From assembly GCA_013697705.1 (NCBI GenBank), contig JACCWJ010000024.1, positions 1 to 61,418 on the forward strand: a stretch of DNA of 61,418 bases, read 5' to 3'. This DNA is from Gammaproteobacteria bacterium (lineage in GTDB: Bacteria; Pseudomonadota; Gammaproteobacteria; UBA6002). Below, in pieces: positions 1 through 8,965 of this stretch. Position 1 is the stretch's first letter; the number at the start of each line of letters is the position of its first letter. The notes under the pieces are model-generated. The model was not told where the DNA came from, made no database searches, and saw only the letters and a program-made list of their open reading frames with translations. The position numbers were made by a program, and so were the translations under genes.

Positions 1-356
1 GGATCCAGCATCGGATTTGGATCCCGCGAATAAATCGCGGGACGACGGAGAGGGATGGGTTCCGGACGATGGAAAGTCGAACCAATTTTTGTCCAGTACA
101 AAGCCTAAAATTCAGGACTTGTTTTGCATCAATATCGCTACCCATATTTAACCAATCTGCTTTATATCTTGTGGCTAGATTTTTTAGCGTAGTCTTGATG
201 CGGTGAAGCAAAATAAAGCAAAAAAAGGCCAAAATTAAGGTAAATACCGCTTGATGCAATCATTGGGTTAGTCAGTTGTACGCGGCTCAGGCCATTTTTC
301 CTTAAGGTTTGTATTGTATAATTAATTCCTCCTAAATTTACATTATCCGAGACCTT
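1..356. repeat. Non-coding upstream region with a REP-like hairpin
   Basis: A perfect 7-bp inverted repeat, CCCGCGA/TCGCGGG around a 5-nt loop, lies at 23-41 inside an imperfect GATCC-rich context. It resembles short dispersed palindromic repeats of bacterial genomes, but no second copy is visible in this window. The remainder up to the kinase gene at 357 shows no convincing gene; the open frame on the minus strand at 162-368 has no recognisable features. Confidence 0.4.
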
Positions 357-2774
357 ATGATTAATCAATATGAACCCATTGAAGTAGAATTAAATCCCCA
401 CCAATTAGTAACCCTTCGAGATCAACAGCTTATGTTGGCATTATTAATGCTAGGGGAGCAGCATTTAGAGATCAAAGAAAGTTTGGCAATGACAGACGAT
501 GCTATAGCTCTTTTCAAGAGTGGATGTGCTCAAGGCGAATTAGGTGAATTAATAGCCTCGGTTATTGAGATGGGTTCAGCTTTATCTAGCTTGATGAAAG
601 TAGTAGTGCGGAAGGGCATTTTGCAAGAACACGGACCTTCCTTGATTGAATTAAGTGAGAAATTTAGGGCGACGTTAGTTAATTTGCCTCAAAATTCACG
701 TGCAGAGCGCTTCGAGGCGCTTACACAATTTGAAATAGGGCTAAATGCACTAGAGGCCAAATTAAGCTTACTCGATAATAAATCAGCATCAGTTAATTAT
801 ACGAGACTCACTCCTCAGACTATTTATACGATCTCTATTAAAGATCCTGCCTCTTCAATGCAGGAGCAATGTTATAAGGTGAAGCTACCGCACCACTTTC
901 TTTTTTTGCGTCGCAAAGGTGAAGGTAAGACAGGGGTGGTTTATGAAGTACTAAATAAGCTAGAACCCGTTTTGGGTCAGGGTACTTATGCAATTGTAAA
1001 AAAACTTGCCGGAAAAGTTAAGCAGGGATACCCGATCATTACTTACATCCAATATGGTAAAGATACAATTAATGAATATGTAATCAAAAGCTTTCATCCA
1101 GAACATCGATATGCCTCTATTCAAGAATGGAATATGAGCAAACATGCGCCGCATATACATTGTAAGCCGCCACTTTTTGGTAAAAAAATAGGGCACCTTA
1201 TTACTCAATACTTTCCCGACATAAATATATTCGATCTCTCGTGTGAGGCTACTGCGCTACCCGAAAGTTTTATTCTAGATACGGCTTTAAAATTAGTGCA
1301 AGCATATAAACTGCAACTATTTAATCAAGGCATCGTTCATCGCGACATCAAATCCGACAATATCCTGGTGAGATGGATTGCCACCGGCCAAAATTTTGTT
1401 GACTTGAATTTGAGTCAACGTGCTCCTAAATTATTCGCTCATGGAAGTGGTACTCCCGCTTATATTTCACCCGAAGTTTTAACTTCAAGTGTTCAAGAAG
1501 CCTCTTCTGATATTTATGGTTTGGCGCTGGTGTTATGTGAAATAATTTGTTATCAAAGCTCGTTGAGCAACGATTTTTCACGCTCACTTGACCAGATTCA
1601 AGAGTTGATTTTGGCTATAATTCCGGTCAAACATAAAATTGAAGGGCTGTCACACTTAATTCAAAACTTAAAATTTATACTGCTTGAGGCGATGAATGAG
1701 ACGGGATTAGACCCAAAAATCCAAACTGAATTATTTGGCATTATTGCAGCTATGTTACAGGTGGATCCAAAAAAACGTCCCTCAATTGACACTTTAATTA
1801 CAAAATTTAATAATCTCAATACGCAATATTTATCACCCAATTTTCCTTCTGATTTATATGATAAAGCAATCGAATTACGTGAGAAGCTCATTGATATAGA
1901 GCAGCAATCTAACTTAAGAAATTTAGAAATTTCGAATCGTTCTCAGAATGAACTGTCTCACAGCACACTGCCGATTACAAACCAAAAAGAAAATGAAATT
2001 GCTCCCCTTTCGGCGCTAAAAAAATTGCTAGTAGAGGATGGATGCATGCAAGTGGAGGCAAGTTTTTTACCTGCCTTTTTGCAAAACTTAGGATTATCTT
2101 CTTTACAAAATTCCGCTACCCTTGAGGAGGTCACCAAGCGCGTTGAAGAAATTATTGCTAATTTTTTTCAGCAAATGGAAGAATTATTAATTCTATCTGA
2201 ACGATTGTATAGCCTCAAGCCTACAGTTGATAAACATCCGTTGATATCTGGCATTGATTCTTTAGAACAATTCAACTACTTGATGCGTGATGTTGATGAA
2301 GTATTTGGAAAACACTCCAAATATAGTTTGACGCTAGATAACTTATTGCCATTAACTCAAAGTATTACTAAACGATTAGCGATACTTTCAGCTAATGTGG
2401 ATCATTTTGAGACTACGATTCAGGGCCATTTAGATAATATTTTTAAACTAAAAACTATACGCAAAAATATCATCGCAACGCTTAATGATTATGTCGCTGA
2501 GAGTGATACGACTTGGAACCATCTTTTTCATAAAAAAGCTTTTTCAGCTGACAAAAAGAATCTAATAAATAATGTTATAGATATTTGTGAGAAAGCGGGC
2601 AATGTGGATGAATTATCGAGTGGAGTGAGGAGTGCCCTGCAAAATAATAGTGCCTCAGGTGTGTTTCCCAAAAGTAAAAATCCGATTGAGGAAAAATTAG
2701 TGAGCGCTCTAAATTTAGAGACTACTAATTTATTGGGTTGCGATCGAGTGTCCCTGCAAACCTATTTAGGTTGA
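357..2774 (+). CDS. Eukaryotic-type Ser/Thr protein kinase-like protein, copy 1
   Basis: 805 residues. A helical N-terminal region (about 1-150) precedes a kinase fold: a Gly-rich loop GEGKTGVVYEV (188-198), a candidate ATP-anchoring Lys in YVIKSF (K244), the catalytic loop HRDIKSDN (328-335), and an activation-segment end GTPAYISPE (365-373). The metal-binding motif normally DFG reads VDLNLSQ (348-354), so its Asp is either D349 or is replaced by N351. A long helical C-terminal region follows and has no family I recognise. The next gene is a paralogue with matching N- and C-terminal regions. Kinase-like proteins of this sort in Legionellales are often secreted host-directed effectors; that role is inferred. 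Whether the protein is active or a pseudokinase cannot be decided from sequence alone. Confidence 0.75.
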   Translation: MINQYEPIEVELNPHQLVTLRDQQLMLALLMLGEQHLEIKESLAMTDDAIALFKSGCAQGELGELIASVIEMGSALSSLMKVVVRKGILQEHGPSLIELSEKFRATLVNLPQNSRAERFEALTQFEIGLNALEAKLSLLDNKSASVNYTRLTPQTIYTISIKDPASSMQEQCYKVKLPHHFLFLRRKGEGKTGVVYEVLNKLEPVLGQGTYAIVKKLAGKVKQGYPIITYIQYGKDTINEYVIKSFHPEHRYASIQEWNMSKHAPHIHCKPPLFGKKIGHLITQYFPDINIFDLSCEATALPESFILDTALKLVQAYKLQLFNQGIVHRDIKSDNILVRWIATGQNFVDLNLSQRAPKLFAHGSGTPAYISPEVLTSSVQEASSDIYGLALVLCEIICYQSSLSNDFSRSLDQIQELILAIIPVKHKIEGLSHLIQNLKFILLEAMNETGLDPKIQTELFGIIAAMLQVDPKKRPSIDTLITKFNNLNTQYLSPNFPSDLYDKAIELREKLIDIEQQSNLRNLEISNRSQNELSHSTLPITNQKENEIAPLSALKKLLVEDGCMQVEASFLPAFLQNLGLSSLQNSATLEEVTKRVEEIIANFFQQMEELLILSERLYSLKPTVDKHPLISGIDSLEQFNYLMRDVDEVFGKHSKYSLTLDNLLPLTQSITKRLAILSANVDHFETTIQGHLDNIFKLKTIRKNIIATLNDYVAESDTTWNHLFHKKAFSADKKNLINNVIDICEKAGNVDELSSGVRSALQNNSASGVFPKSKNPIEEKLVSALNLETTNLLGCDRVSLQTYLG

Positions 2775-2945
2775 AAGAGAGGCTAATCATACAATAGGCC
2801 TTTGTTCTATTTCACTACATTAGGGTCACGAATACAATAAGCTGAACCTTTTGAAACGAAGTGGAATAAAGGTATAACAAAGCATTTTTATAGATAATTA
2901 TTTGCACTTTTAGTATAGTTTTAAGAGAGACCCTCTCCTACACCA

Positions 2946-5309
2946 ATGCAGAGAAAGCGAATGTTAGATAAAAAAAATGCAATTGAAAGACAGCTCAATC
3001 CTACGCAATTAAAAAGTAACATTGATCAACATTTAATGTTTATGTTTTTAACTTTAGGTGAACACCAACTCGCTATTAAAGAGAGTTTATTTAAGTTACA
3101 CCAAGCTAGGATTAATTTTGATAAATACTCGGACGATGTCTTCAAAATTCTGACGAGCCTTTACACCATTCTATCCAACTTAGAAAATTTAATTGTGGTA
3201 AAAGGTCTCTTAATTACTCAGGGTCCTGCCCTGGTGGCATTGTGCAAGGAGTTAACCGACACTCTAACTGCATCATCAACTATTAAGGATAGGGATTGCC
3301 TCCCATTTCAAACTAGAATAATGCAGTTAGAAGCTGCTGTTAAAAAGGAAGCCCAACAAACGAAATATGTCGATTATACCCGGCTGCGGCCTGAAATGGT
3401 TTATCCAATACATCTGAGCAAGGCCGACCATTCTCTTCATTATTACCCAGTACGCTTCGTTGATCATTATCTTTTTCTGCGCCCCAGAGGCAAAGGTAAG
3501 AACGGAGTGGTTTATGAGGTTGAGCGAGAAAATGAACCCTTACTTGGAAACGGCGGCACTGCTAAACTTAAACTACTCGCTGGCAAGGTTAAAAAAGGTT
3601 ACCCAAAAATAGTCTATTTGCAATATGGTAAAGATACGTACTTTCACTATGTGATAAAACATTTTAAAAAGAAACCACTGAAACACGTACTAAGTGAGTG
3701 GGCAATCAATCAATATGCTCCGCATATACGATGCAAGCCTCCCTTGATAGCAGCAGACAGTGATCATCTGGTGACGCAATACTTTCCTGATACCAATTTA
3801 TTTAATTTTTTAGAAGCTCCGTTTGTTATAACAGATTATTTTGTGATTGATCTATTATTAAAATTATCACGGGCTTATAAGTCACAAATATTTGACCGAG
3901 GCATTATCCATCGCGACATTAAGTCCGATAATATTTGTGTGAAACGTACTGGCTCAATTGAAATTTTGGCAGATCAAATAAAATTTATAGATCTAGATTT
4001 TGGTCAGCATGTCAGCAATGTCTATCGCGCCCAAAGTTATACTCTTGCTTTTATAGTACCTGAAATTCTTCAGTTCACTACTCAAAATGCTTCTTCAGAT
4101 ATTTATCAATTGGCACTGCTTTGGATAGAAATTATCTGCTTGAAAAGTGAGATGTTTAAGAGCCTTTACAATAACTTAACCGCGGAACTTCATCTGCATC
4201 TGAGTACAGGCATGCCTGAACCACTTTCTAAGCTTAACCAAGTTAGAGACAGTCTGATACGGACTGCTAAAAGTGCAATGTTATCAATTAATTTATTACC
4301 TTCTTTGAAAGAAAAAATAAGTTCTCTGCTTGAACAAATGCTCTCAATCGATCGCGATATGCGCCCCCCTATCTCGACCATCATTGGTGATTTAGAGAGC
4401 CTTGAAGCTGAATACTATGGTTTTGATCGTAATAAAAATATACAAGATGCACAAAGTGAATTAGTTAAAGGGTTAGCTGAAATAGCAGAGAAATCTGTTA
4501 CCGGTTACTCTGATCAATTATTAATAGTGAATGATGAATCAAATCTTGAGTTTGATCCTATCGCTGCTATGGGGGAATTAATTAACCAGACTTGTGAAAA
4601 AATACCTGGTGGAGAGCCTTTGAGAATGTGTTTGCGTGGCGCTTCTTTAAATGCTTTACAACATTTCTATACGCATGATGAAGTGACTGCTTGTGTTAGT
4701 AGCATCACCAAAAATTTTATCCAAAAAATGGAAATGCTTTTAGCATTGTCTGGTCGGTTAAAAGACTCTCGCTTAATACTAGAAAATGATGCTAGTCTCC
4801 CTCGGGAAAATTTGCTGATGGAAGAGTTAAACACTCATGAACTTGAATTAGAGGATATCTTCGGTAAACAGCGAAAATATAAACTTACATTAGATAACTT
4901 AGCCTTAGTGAGTTCCCTCGTCGAGAAAAGGCTTACCAATTTATCTAAACAGATGAATAACTTTGAATGTAGGTTGAATAAACACAAATTACCCGATCCT
5001 GAAACAGTTACAAAAATTGGTAAAATTATTAAAGACTACATCAAAAAAAGTGACAACTGCACTAGCCATTTTTTTCGCCAGCATATTTACTCACCGCAAA
5101 TAAATGCGCTGATAGATGAGTTAATTGGGAATTGTGATAAGGCAAAGGATAGACAAGAATTTGTTGCACATGTTCAGGCTTTTATAAATAAAATGCCCTC
5201 CGGGTATTTTCCATTTAGCAATAACAAACTAAAACAAGAGCTTCAGGCGTTGCTCCCTATTCGTCTAGTTGATGAGGAGTTTGAAGTAGAGATTTCATTT
5301 GAGCTGTGA
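2946..5309 (+). CDS. Eukaryotic-type Ser/Thr protein kinase-like protein, copy 2
   Basis: 787 residues, a tandem paralogue of the preceding gene. Shared blocks include GKGKNGVVYEV (182-192), YVIKHF (235-240), the catalytic loop HRDIKSDN (322-329) and a C-terminal block beginning IFGKQRKYKLTLDNL. Here the metal motif region reads IDLDFGQ (348-354), nearer to canonical DFG than in copy 1, whereas the activation segment reads SYTLAFIVPE in place of GTPAYISPE. The two copies therefore keep different halves of the canonical activation segment. About 170 bp separates them, with no obvious terminator. An effector or signalling role is inferred from family and context. The start follows ACACCA with no strong ribosome-binding site; ATG at 2961 (residue 6) is an alternative. 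Confidence 0.75.
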   Translation: MQRKRMLDKKNAIERQLNPTQLKSNIDQHLMFMFLTLGEHQLAIKESLFKLHQARINFDKYSDDVFKILTSLYTILSNLENLIVVKGLLITQGPALVALCKELTDTLTASSTIKDRDCLPFQTRIMQLEAAVKKEAQQTKYVDYTRLRPEMVYPIHLSKADHSLHYYPVRFVDHYLFLRPRGKGKNGVVYEVERENEPLLGNGGTAKLKLLAGKVKKGYPKIVYLQYGKDTYFHYVIKHFKKKPLKHVLSEWAINQYAPHIRCKPPLIAADSDHLVTQYFPDTNLFNFLEAPFVITDYFVIDLLLKLSRAYKSQIFDRGIIHRDIKSDNICVKRTGSIEILADQIKFIDLDFGQHVSNVYRAQSYTLAFIVPEILQFTTQNASSDIYQLALLWIEIICLKSEMFKSLYNNLTAELHLHLSTGMPEPLSKLNQVRDSLIRTAKSAMLSINLLPSLKEKISSLLEQMLSIDRDMRPPISTIIGDLESLEAEYYGFDRNKNIQDAQSELVKGLAEIAEKSVTGYSDQLLIVNDESNLEFDPIAAMGELINQTCEKIPGGEPLRMCLRGASLNALQHFYTHDEVTACVSSITKNFIQKMEMLLALSGRLKDSRLILENDASLPRENLLMEELNTHELELEDIFGKQRKYKLTLDNLALVSSLVEKRLTNLSKQMNNFECRLNKHKLPDPETVTKIGKIIKDYIKKSDNCTSHFFRQHIYSPQINALIDELIGNCDKAKDRQEFVAHVQAFINKMPSGYFPFSNNKLKQELQALLPIRLVDEEFEVEISFEL

Positions 5310-5317
5310 GTAATGGA

Positions 5318-6925
5318 TCAGGTTTTTTCTATTGATCCTGGTAATATTTTTGCGTCAAACATTTCAATCATTTTTTGTACATTAGGATCTTTCTGAATGG
5401 ATTCTTCTGCGGCTGATTTGCGTTGTGATTGTTCATGTTGATCGCGAGCAGCAGGAGTATCCATGTGAAGCTCGCCTGTCTGAATGGTCAACTGCAGAGA
5501 TCTTTGAAAATAATCTCGCAAAGCTTGCCCCACTCTTTCTTCCTGTTTTTTATTGAGTAACACAGCACGTGTAGGGTCGATGGCCAAAACAATTTCATCG
5601 TTCGTCATTTTCTTAACCACACAATGACTTGCAAGGGCAGCGGTCATTCCGGTCAAATTAAGATGGGGTAAAATTTCCTGCCAGTCATTAGTTAGATTGG
5701 GAATTGTTTTAGTTGTAACTGCACTAGCGGGTACTTTTAGCGGTTCATCACTTACATGTTCTGCGACTTCTGGACGGGATTCAATCTTAGGCGCTATAGG
5801 TGTTTTATTTTCTTGGTCAGCGTTCTTGGTTGGGGGAATAATTGAGCTCGGGTGAAAGGCCAGCATCCGTAAAAGCACCATCTCAAAACCAATGCGAGGA
5901 GTTGGTGCGAGAGGTAAATCCTTTCGTCCAATTAATGCAATTTGATAGAAAAGCTGCACATCTTCAGGTGAAAGTGCTCTTGAAAACTGCTGAATTTTAT
6001 CTTTATCCCAGGCGCCAACATCCGATTCTTTAACAAATTGCGCTATAGCAATTTGATGCAGCAGGGAAAGTAATTCCTCTAGTGCATTCGTAAAATCAAT
6101 CGATTTTTCAGCGAGTGAATGGGTGAGAGCAATGAGATTTTGTGCGTGTTGCTCGGCTAAAGCATCCAATATTTCATAAATATAAGTGGCTTCAATCGTG
6201 CTCAGCATCATCTTTATATCTTGAACACTTATATTACCATTACTAAAAGCAATAGCTTGATCGAGTAAGCTTAGCGCATCCCGCATGCTGCCTTCGGCTG
6301 CATAGGCTAAGCGAGTTAGGGCTTCCTCTTCAAAGGGAAGATTCTCCTGCTGCAATATATCAGCTAATCGCTGCGTAATGAGTTCGGGTGCTAGGCATTT
6401 GAGATGAAATTGTAAACATCTAGACAGCACTGTGATGGGTAGCTTTTGTGGATCTGTGGTGGCTAAAAAGAACTTCACATGCGGCGGTGGTTCTTCTAAA
6501 GTCTTCAATAGCGCATTAAAACTATGCGTTGAAAGCATATGCACTTCATCGATTAAGTAAACTTTAAAACGACCGCTGGTGGGCGCATAAGCAACGTTTT
6601 CTAGAAGTTCTCTGGTGTCTTCCACTTTGGTTCTTGAGGCAGCATCCACTTCTATCAAATCTATAAATCGACCGCTGGTGATGGCTTTGCAGGAGGAGCA
6701 CTGATTGCAGGGCTTAGACGTAATGCCAATCTCACAATTTAAACATTTCGCCAGAATTCGCCCGAAAGTGGTTTTGCCAACACCCCTTGTGCCTGTGAAA
6801 AGGTAGGCATGATGAAGTCTTTGATTATTGAGTGCGTTGGTTAACGCGCGAATGACATGAGATTGTCCCACTAAGGTTTCAAAGGAATCAGGGCGCCATT
6901 TACGGGCTAAAACTTGGTAATTCAT
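5318..6925 (-). CDS. dnaX: DNA polymerase III subunit gamma/tau
   Basis: Clamp-loader ATPase of the replicative polymerase. From the chosen start the protein has 535 residues: N-terminal MNYQVLARKWRP typical of DnaX, Walker A GTRGVGKT (45-52), four zinc-binding cysteines at 64, 73, 76 and 79, the Walker B segment IDEVHML, and the sensor region TTDPQKLPITVLSRCLQF. A variable linker and a tau-like C-terminal region follow. The open frame extends 17 codons further upstream into the 4.5S RNA gene, so ATG at 6925 (GAG six bases upstream) or at 6931 is preferred. I see no obvious slippery heptamer for gamma production. The usual downstream ybaB-recR pair is absent; the gene is convergent with the kinase copy 2, with only 8 bp between their ends. 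Confidence 0.95.
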   Translation of the reverse strand: MNYQVLARKWRPDSFETLVGQSHVIRALTNALNNQRLHHAYLFTGTRGVGKTTFGRILAKCLNCEIGITSKPCNQCSSCKAITSGRFIDLIEVDAASRTKVEDTRELLENVAYAPTSGRFKVYLIDEVHMLSTHSFNALLKTLEEPPPHVKFFLATTDPQKLPITVLSRCLQFHLKCLAPELITQRLADILQQENLPFEEEALTRLAYAAEGSMRDALSLLDQAIAFSNGNISVQDIKMMLSTIEATYIYEILDALAEQHAQNLIALTHSLAEKSIDFTNALEELLSLLHQIAIAQFVKESDVGAWDKDKIQQFSRALSPEDVQLFYQIALIGRKDLPLAPTPRIGFEMVLLRMLAFHPSSIIPPTKNADQENKTPIAPKIESRPEVAEHVSDEPLKVPASAVTTKTIPNLTNDWQEILPHLNLTGMTAALASHCVVKKMTNDEIVLAIDPTRAVLLNKKQEERVGQALRDYFQRSLQLTIQTGELHMDTPAARDQHEQSQRKSAAEESIQKDPNVQKMIEMFDAKILPGSIEKT

Positions 6926-6943
6926 AGACATCTCGCAGGGAAT

Positions 6944-7060
6944 GGGTGGTGACCTACTCCAGCCACACCCCGGCACACGAGTCTATTGTTACCGCTGCTC
7001 CCTTCCGGGCCTGACGGGGTTCACAATATATCGTTGCGAGGGGACCAAAGAGGTCACCAT
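6944..7060 (-). ncRNA. ffs: 4.5S signal recognition particle RNA (bacterial small SRP)
   Basis: Read on the minus strand, the segment contains the conserved SRP domain IV core (GUCAGGCCCGGAAGGGAGCA) and closes with a terminal helix formed by GGTGACC and GGTCACC at 7052-7058 and 6948-6954. Size (~111-117 nt), the apical GGAA tetraloop region and the position beside dnaX all agree with gammaproteobacterial ffs. It binds Ffh and targets membrane proteins. Ends are estimated from helix pairing. Confidence 0.95.
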
Positions 7061-7069
7061 AAATGGGTG

Positions 7070-7210
7070 GAGGTTGATATTCTTTAGATGGCCACCTTTA
7101 AATTTAGGGTGGGGAATCCAACTTCACCGACGGTGATTCTAGCATATTTCGTTAATAATGCTACCAGTTATTATCCGGGTGGTGATAAGCAATGGCGTTC
7201 TTATCAATGA
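7070..7210 (+). repeat. Diverged ~140 bp direct repeat, copy A
   Basis: This stretch matches 10034-10175 along its length, for example TTCTAG..(G)ATTTCG and GGTGGTGATAAG. By eye identity is roughly three quarters. A CCACC...GGTGG hairpin is kept near the start in both copies although the loop sequence differs. The two copies flank the methyltransferase, acetyltransferase remnant and APH genes. Confidence 0.7.
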
Positions 7211-7237
7211 GTAGATATATTAAAAGGAGATAGAGAA

Positions 7238-7482
7238 ATGCTTGACCCTATACTAACAATATACCTTACCTTTACTCCCAAGGAGGTAAATGATGGCTGA
7301 ATAGCATCCTTGATCAAGTAGGGGAAAAATCACCTGATACTCTCTTGAGTCTTTGGCATGACATGCTGGATGATATGTACGGGGAAGATGATGCCCGCAA
7401 AAAAGATCTTTATGATCTCGCATTAGCTGATGAAAGAATTAGTCAAAAAGCAAAGGAATGGTTAAAAACCTTACGCAATTGA
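7238..7482 (+). pseudogene. Small ORF cluster in three successive frames, unknown
   Basis: A 20-codon ORF starts at 7238 after AAAAGGAG. Its end overlaps ATGATG at 7290, which follows a strong AAGGAGG site but stops after four codons (TAG at 7302). The +1 frame then stays open to the TGA at 7482, encoding an acidic, plausible protein segment (SLWHDMLDDMYGEDDARKK...KEWLKTLRN). This looks like one small gene broken by indels. A leader peptide with coupled translation or programmed frameshifting is possible but unsupported. Family unknown. Confidence 0.35.
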
Positions 7483-7691
7483 TTGGTGTCCAGCGCTTAA
7501 AATGTAGGGCTGTTGATTACAATAGGGTCCTACATTTTATTCGGCCAAGAGAGCTTTGAATTTGAAAAATCGTTGATTGTAAAAATATTTTTGGTATATC
7601 TTAATGGCTTTCTTAGTGCCTTTGTAATGAGCTGGCTTACATTTATGGATTGACCATTTAGAAAAAAGATTTAAATAGAGGGAATTTTATT

Positions 7692-8633
7692 ATGATGACG
7701 AAGACTGAAGACAGATTAATTTCTCATGCTACCACAGAAATTAACGTACAAGACCTCATTTACGAGATTACTGAACGCATTAAAAAAGAAGGTGATAAGC
7801 CCTATGCCACCATAGAGCGACAGATTGCGATATTAAAAGATTTAACTCAGTTTTCTTTAGGCCTATTCTTGCTGCAGAATAAAGGGCTAAATGGTTTTTG
7901 GACCCATTTTCTTCTCACTTACAATCCAACGAATAAAAATGAAAAATCATACATTAATAGTACCGAACAGTTCATGCTTGAACGTGCACCTGTAGCCTTA
8001 GCGACTAGGCAAAGATATGGATTCTTTTTGAAAGAAAATCAGCTGGCCGTCGGAAGTCATAAAAACTTGGCCTGCATACCTAGTGGAATGATGGGAGAAT
8101 TGCTATATCTAGATTTCAAAGATGCTGTCGATATTAAGCTATTTGGAATTGATCTTGATCCTGACACTTTAAAAGACGCGAAGGGACTTGCTGAAGAACG
8201 AAAGCTGTCACATCTTATTGAGTTAATTTGTGGCGACGCATGGCAATTAACATTTGAAAATGAATTTGATTTGATTTCAAGTAATGGTTTAACTATCTAT
8301 GAACCGAATAATGAAAAAGTTCGTGATCTCTATGCAATATTTTTTAAAGCACTTAAGCCTGGAGGCAAACTTGTAACAAGTTTTTTGACCTATCCGCCAA
8401 ATTTTCCAGATAAGTGCGAATGGAATTTAGAAAAAATGAATAGAGATGATTTGATGCTTCAAAAAGTTATCTTTGTAGATATTATTGGAGCGAAGTGGCA
8501 ATGCTTTCGCACAACGGAGGAAACTAAAGTACAGCTTGAATCAGTGGGTTTCCAAAAAATTGAGTTTACAAATGATGACTATAAACAATTTCCAACCGTA
8601 GTAGCAGAAAAACCCTCTTCGCTAAAAATATAA
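7692..8633 (+). CDS. Class I SAM-dependent methyltransferase
   Basis: 313 residues. The central part fits a Rossmann methyltransferase: LACIPSGMMGELLYLDF in place of motif I (glycines partly lost), FGIDLDPDTLKDA as the acidic-loop strand, a GDAW motif, and FKALKPGGKLVTSFL as the post-motif segment. The N-terminal ~110 residues are helical and unassigned. The substrate is unknown. The start ATGATG follows GAGGGAA. It stands alone between the ~140 bp repeats, next to decayed genes, which suggests an acquired gene. Confidence 0.7.
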   Translation: MMTKTEDRLISHATTEINVQDLIYEITERIKKEGDKPYATIERQIAILKDLTQFSLGLFLLQNKGLNGFWTHFLLTYNPTNKNEKSYINSTEQFMLERAPVALATRQRYGFFLKENQLAVGSHKNLACIPSGMMGELLYLDFKDAVDIKLFGIDLDPDTLKDAKGLAEERKLSHLIELICGDAWQLTFENEFDLISSNGLTIYEPNNEKVRDLYAIFFKALKPGGKLVTSFLTYPPNFPDKCEWNLEKMNRDDLMLQKVIFVDIIGAKWQCFRTTEETKVQLESVGFQKIEFTNDDYKQFPTVVAEKPSSLKI

Positions 8634-8707
8634 TAAAAGGGTTAATCTTGATTTATCCCCAGTAAGTTGTGTTTGTCAGTATATGAAAGGGGCGACTCTG
8701 GGAATTA

Positions 8708-8963
8708 TCAGTTCTTTCTTGTCGGTAATGAAATATGAAAAACACCTGCTTTTGGCAAATTACTTTCTCCTGGAAAATCTTCTGAATTAAGAGAATTTAT
8801 CATCAAGACTGTCTGAATATACATACCCCATATTATGCCGCGATGTTTTGTTTTGGCTGAATTTAAACTATAAAATCCCGCGCTAGAAATAAGTGAGCCA
8901 TCAAGCGTGCGCAATTTCTTCGCTGCTTGTACACTCGTCGGAAGGTTTGTTGCGTAGATCGGT
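8708..8963 (-). pseudogene. GNAT acetyltransferase remnant
   Basis: The minus strand keeps one recognisable GNAT block, SAGFYSLNSAKTKHRGIIWGMY, followed by YIQ where family members read GMYVxPExRGKGxG, the acetyl-CoA-binding loop. After this point the frame loses similarity and stops. Only about 30 in-frame residues precede it, and the nearest ATG (at 8969, overlapping the APH stop codon) is in a different frame. Both ends are therefore damaged. It lies directly downstream of the APH-like gene. Confidence 0.6.
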
Positions 8964-8965
8964 AA

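Noticed and set aside
162-368. 68-codon minus-strand ORF before the first kinase gene
   Set aside because: No ribosome-binding site or domain; it overlaps the kinase start and its promoter region.
5318-6925. Programmed frameshift site for gamma production in dnaX
   Set aside because: No A-rich slippery heptamer followed by a stem was seen at the expected place.
6942-7136. Plus-strand ORF of 64 codons
   Set aside because: It is antisense to the 4.5S RNA gene, which explains the sequence fully.
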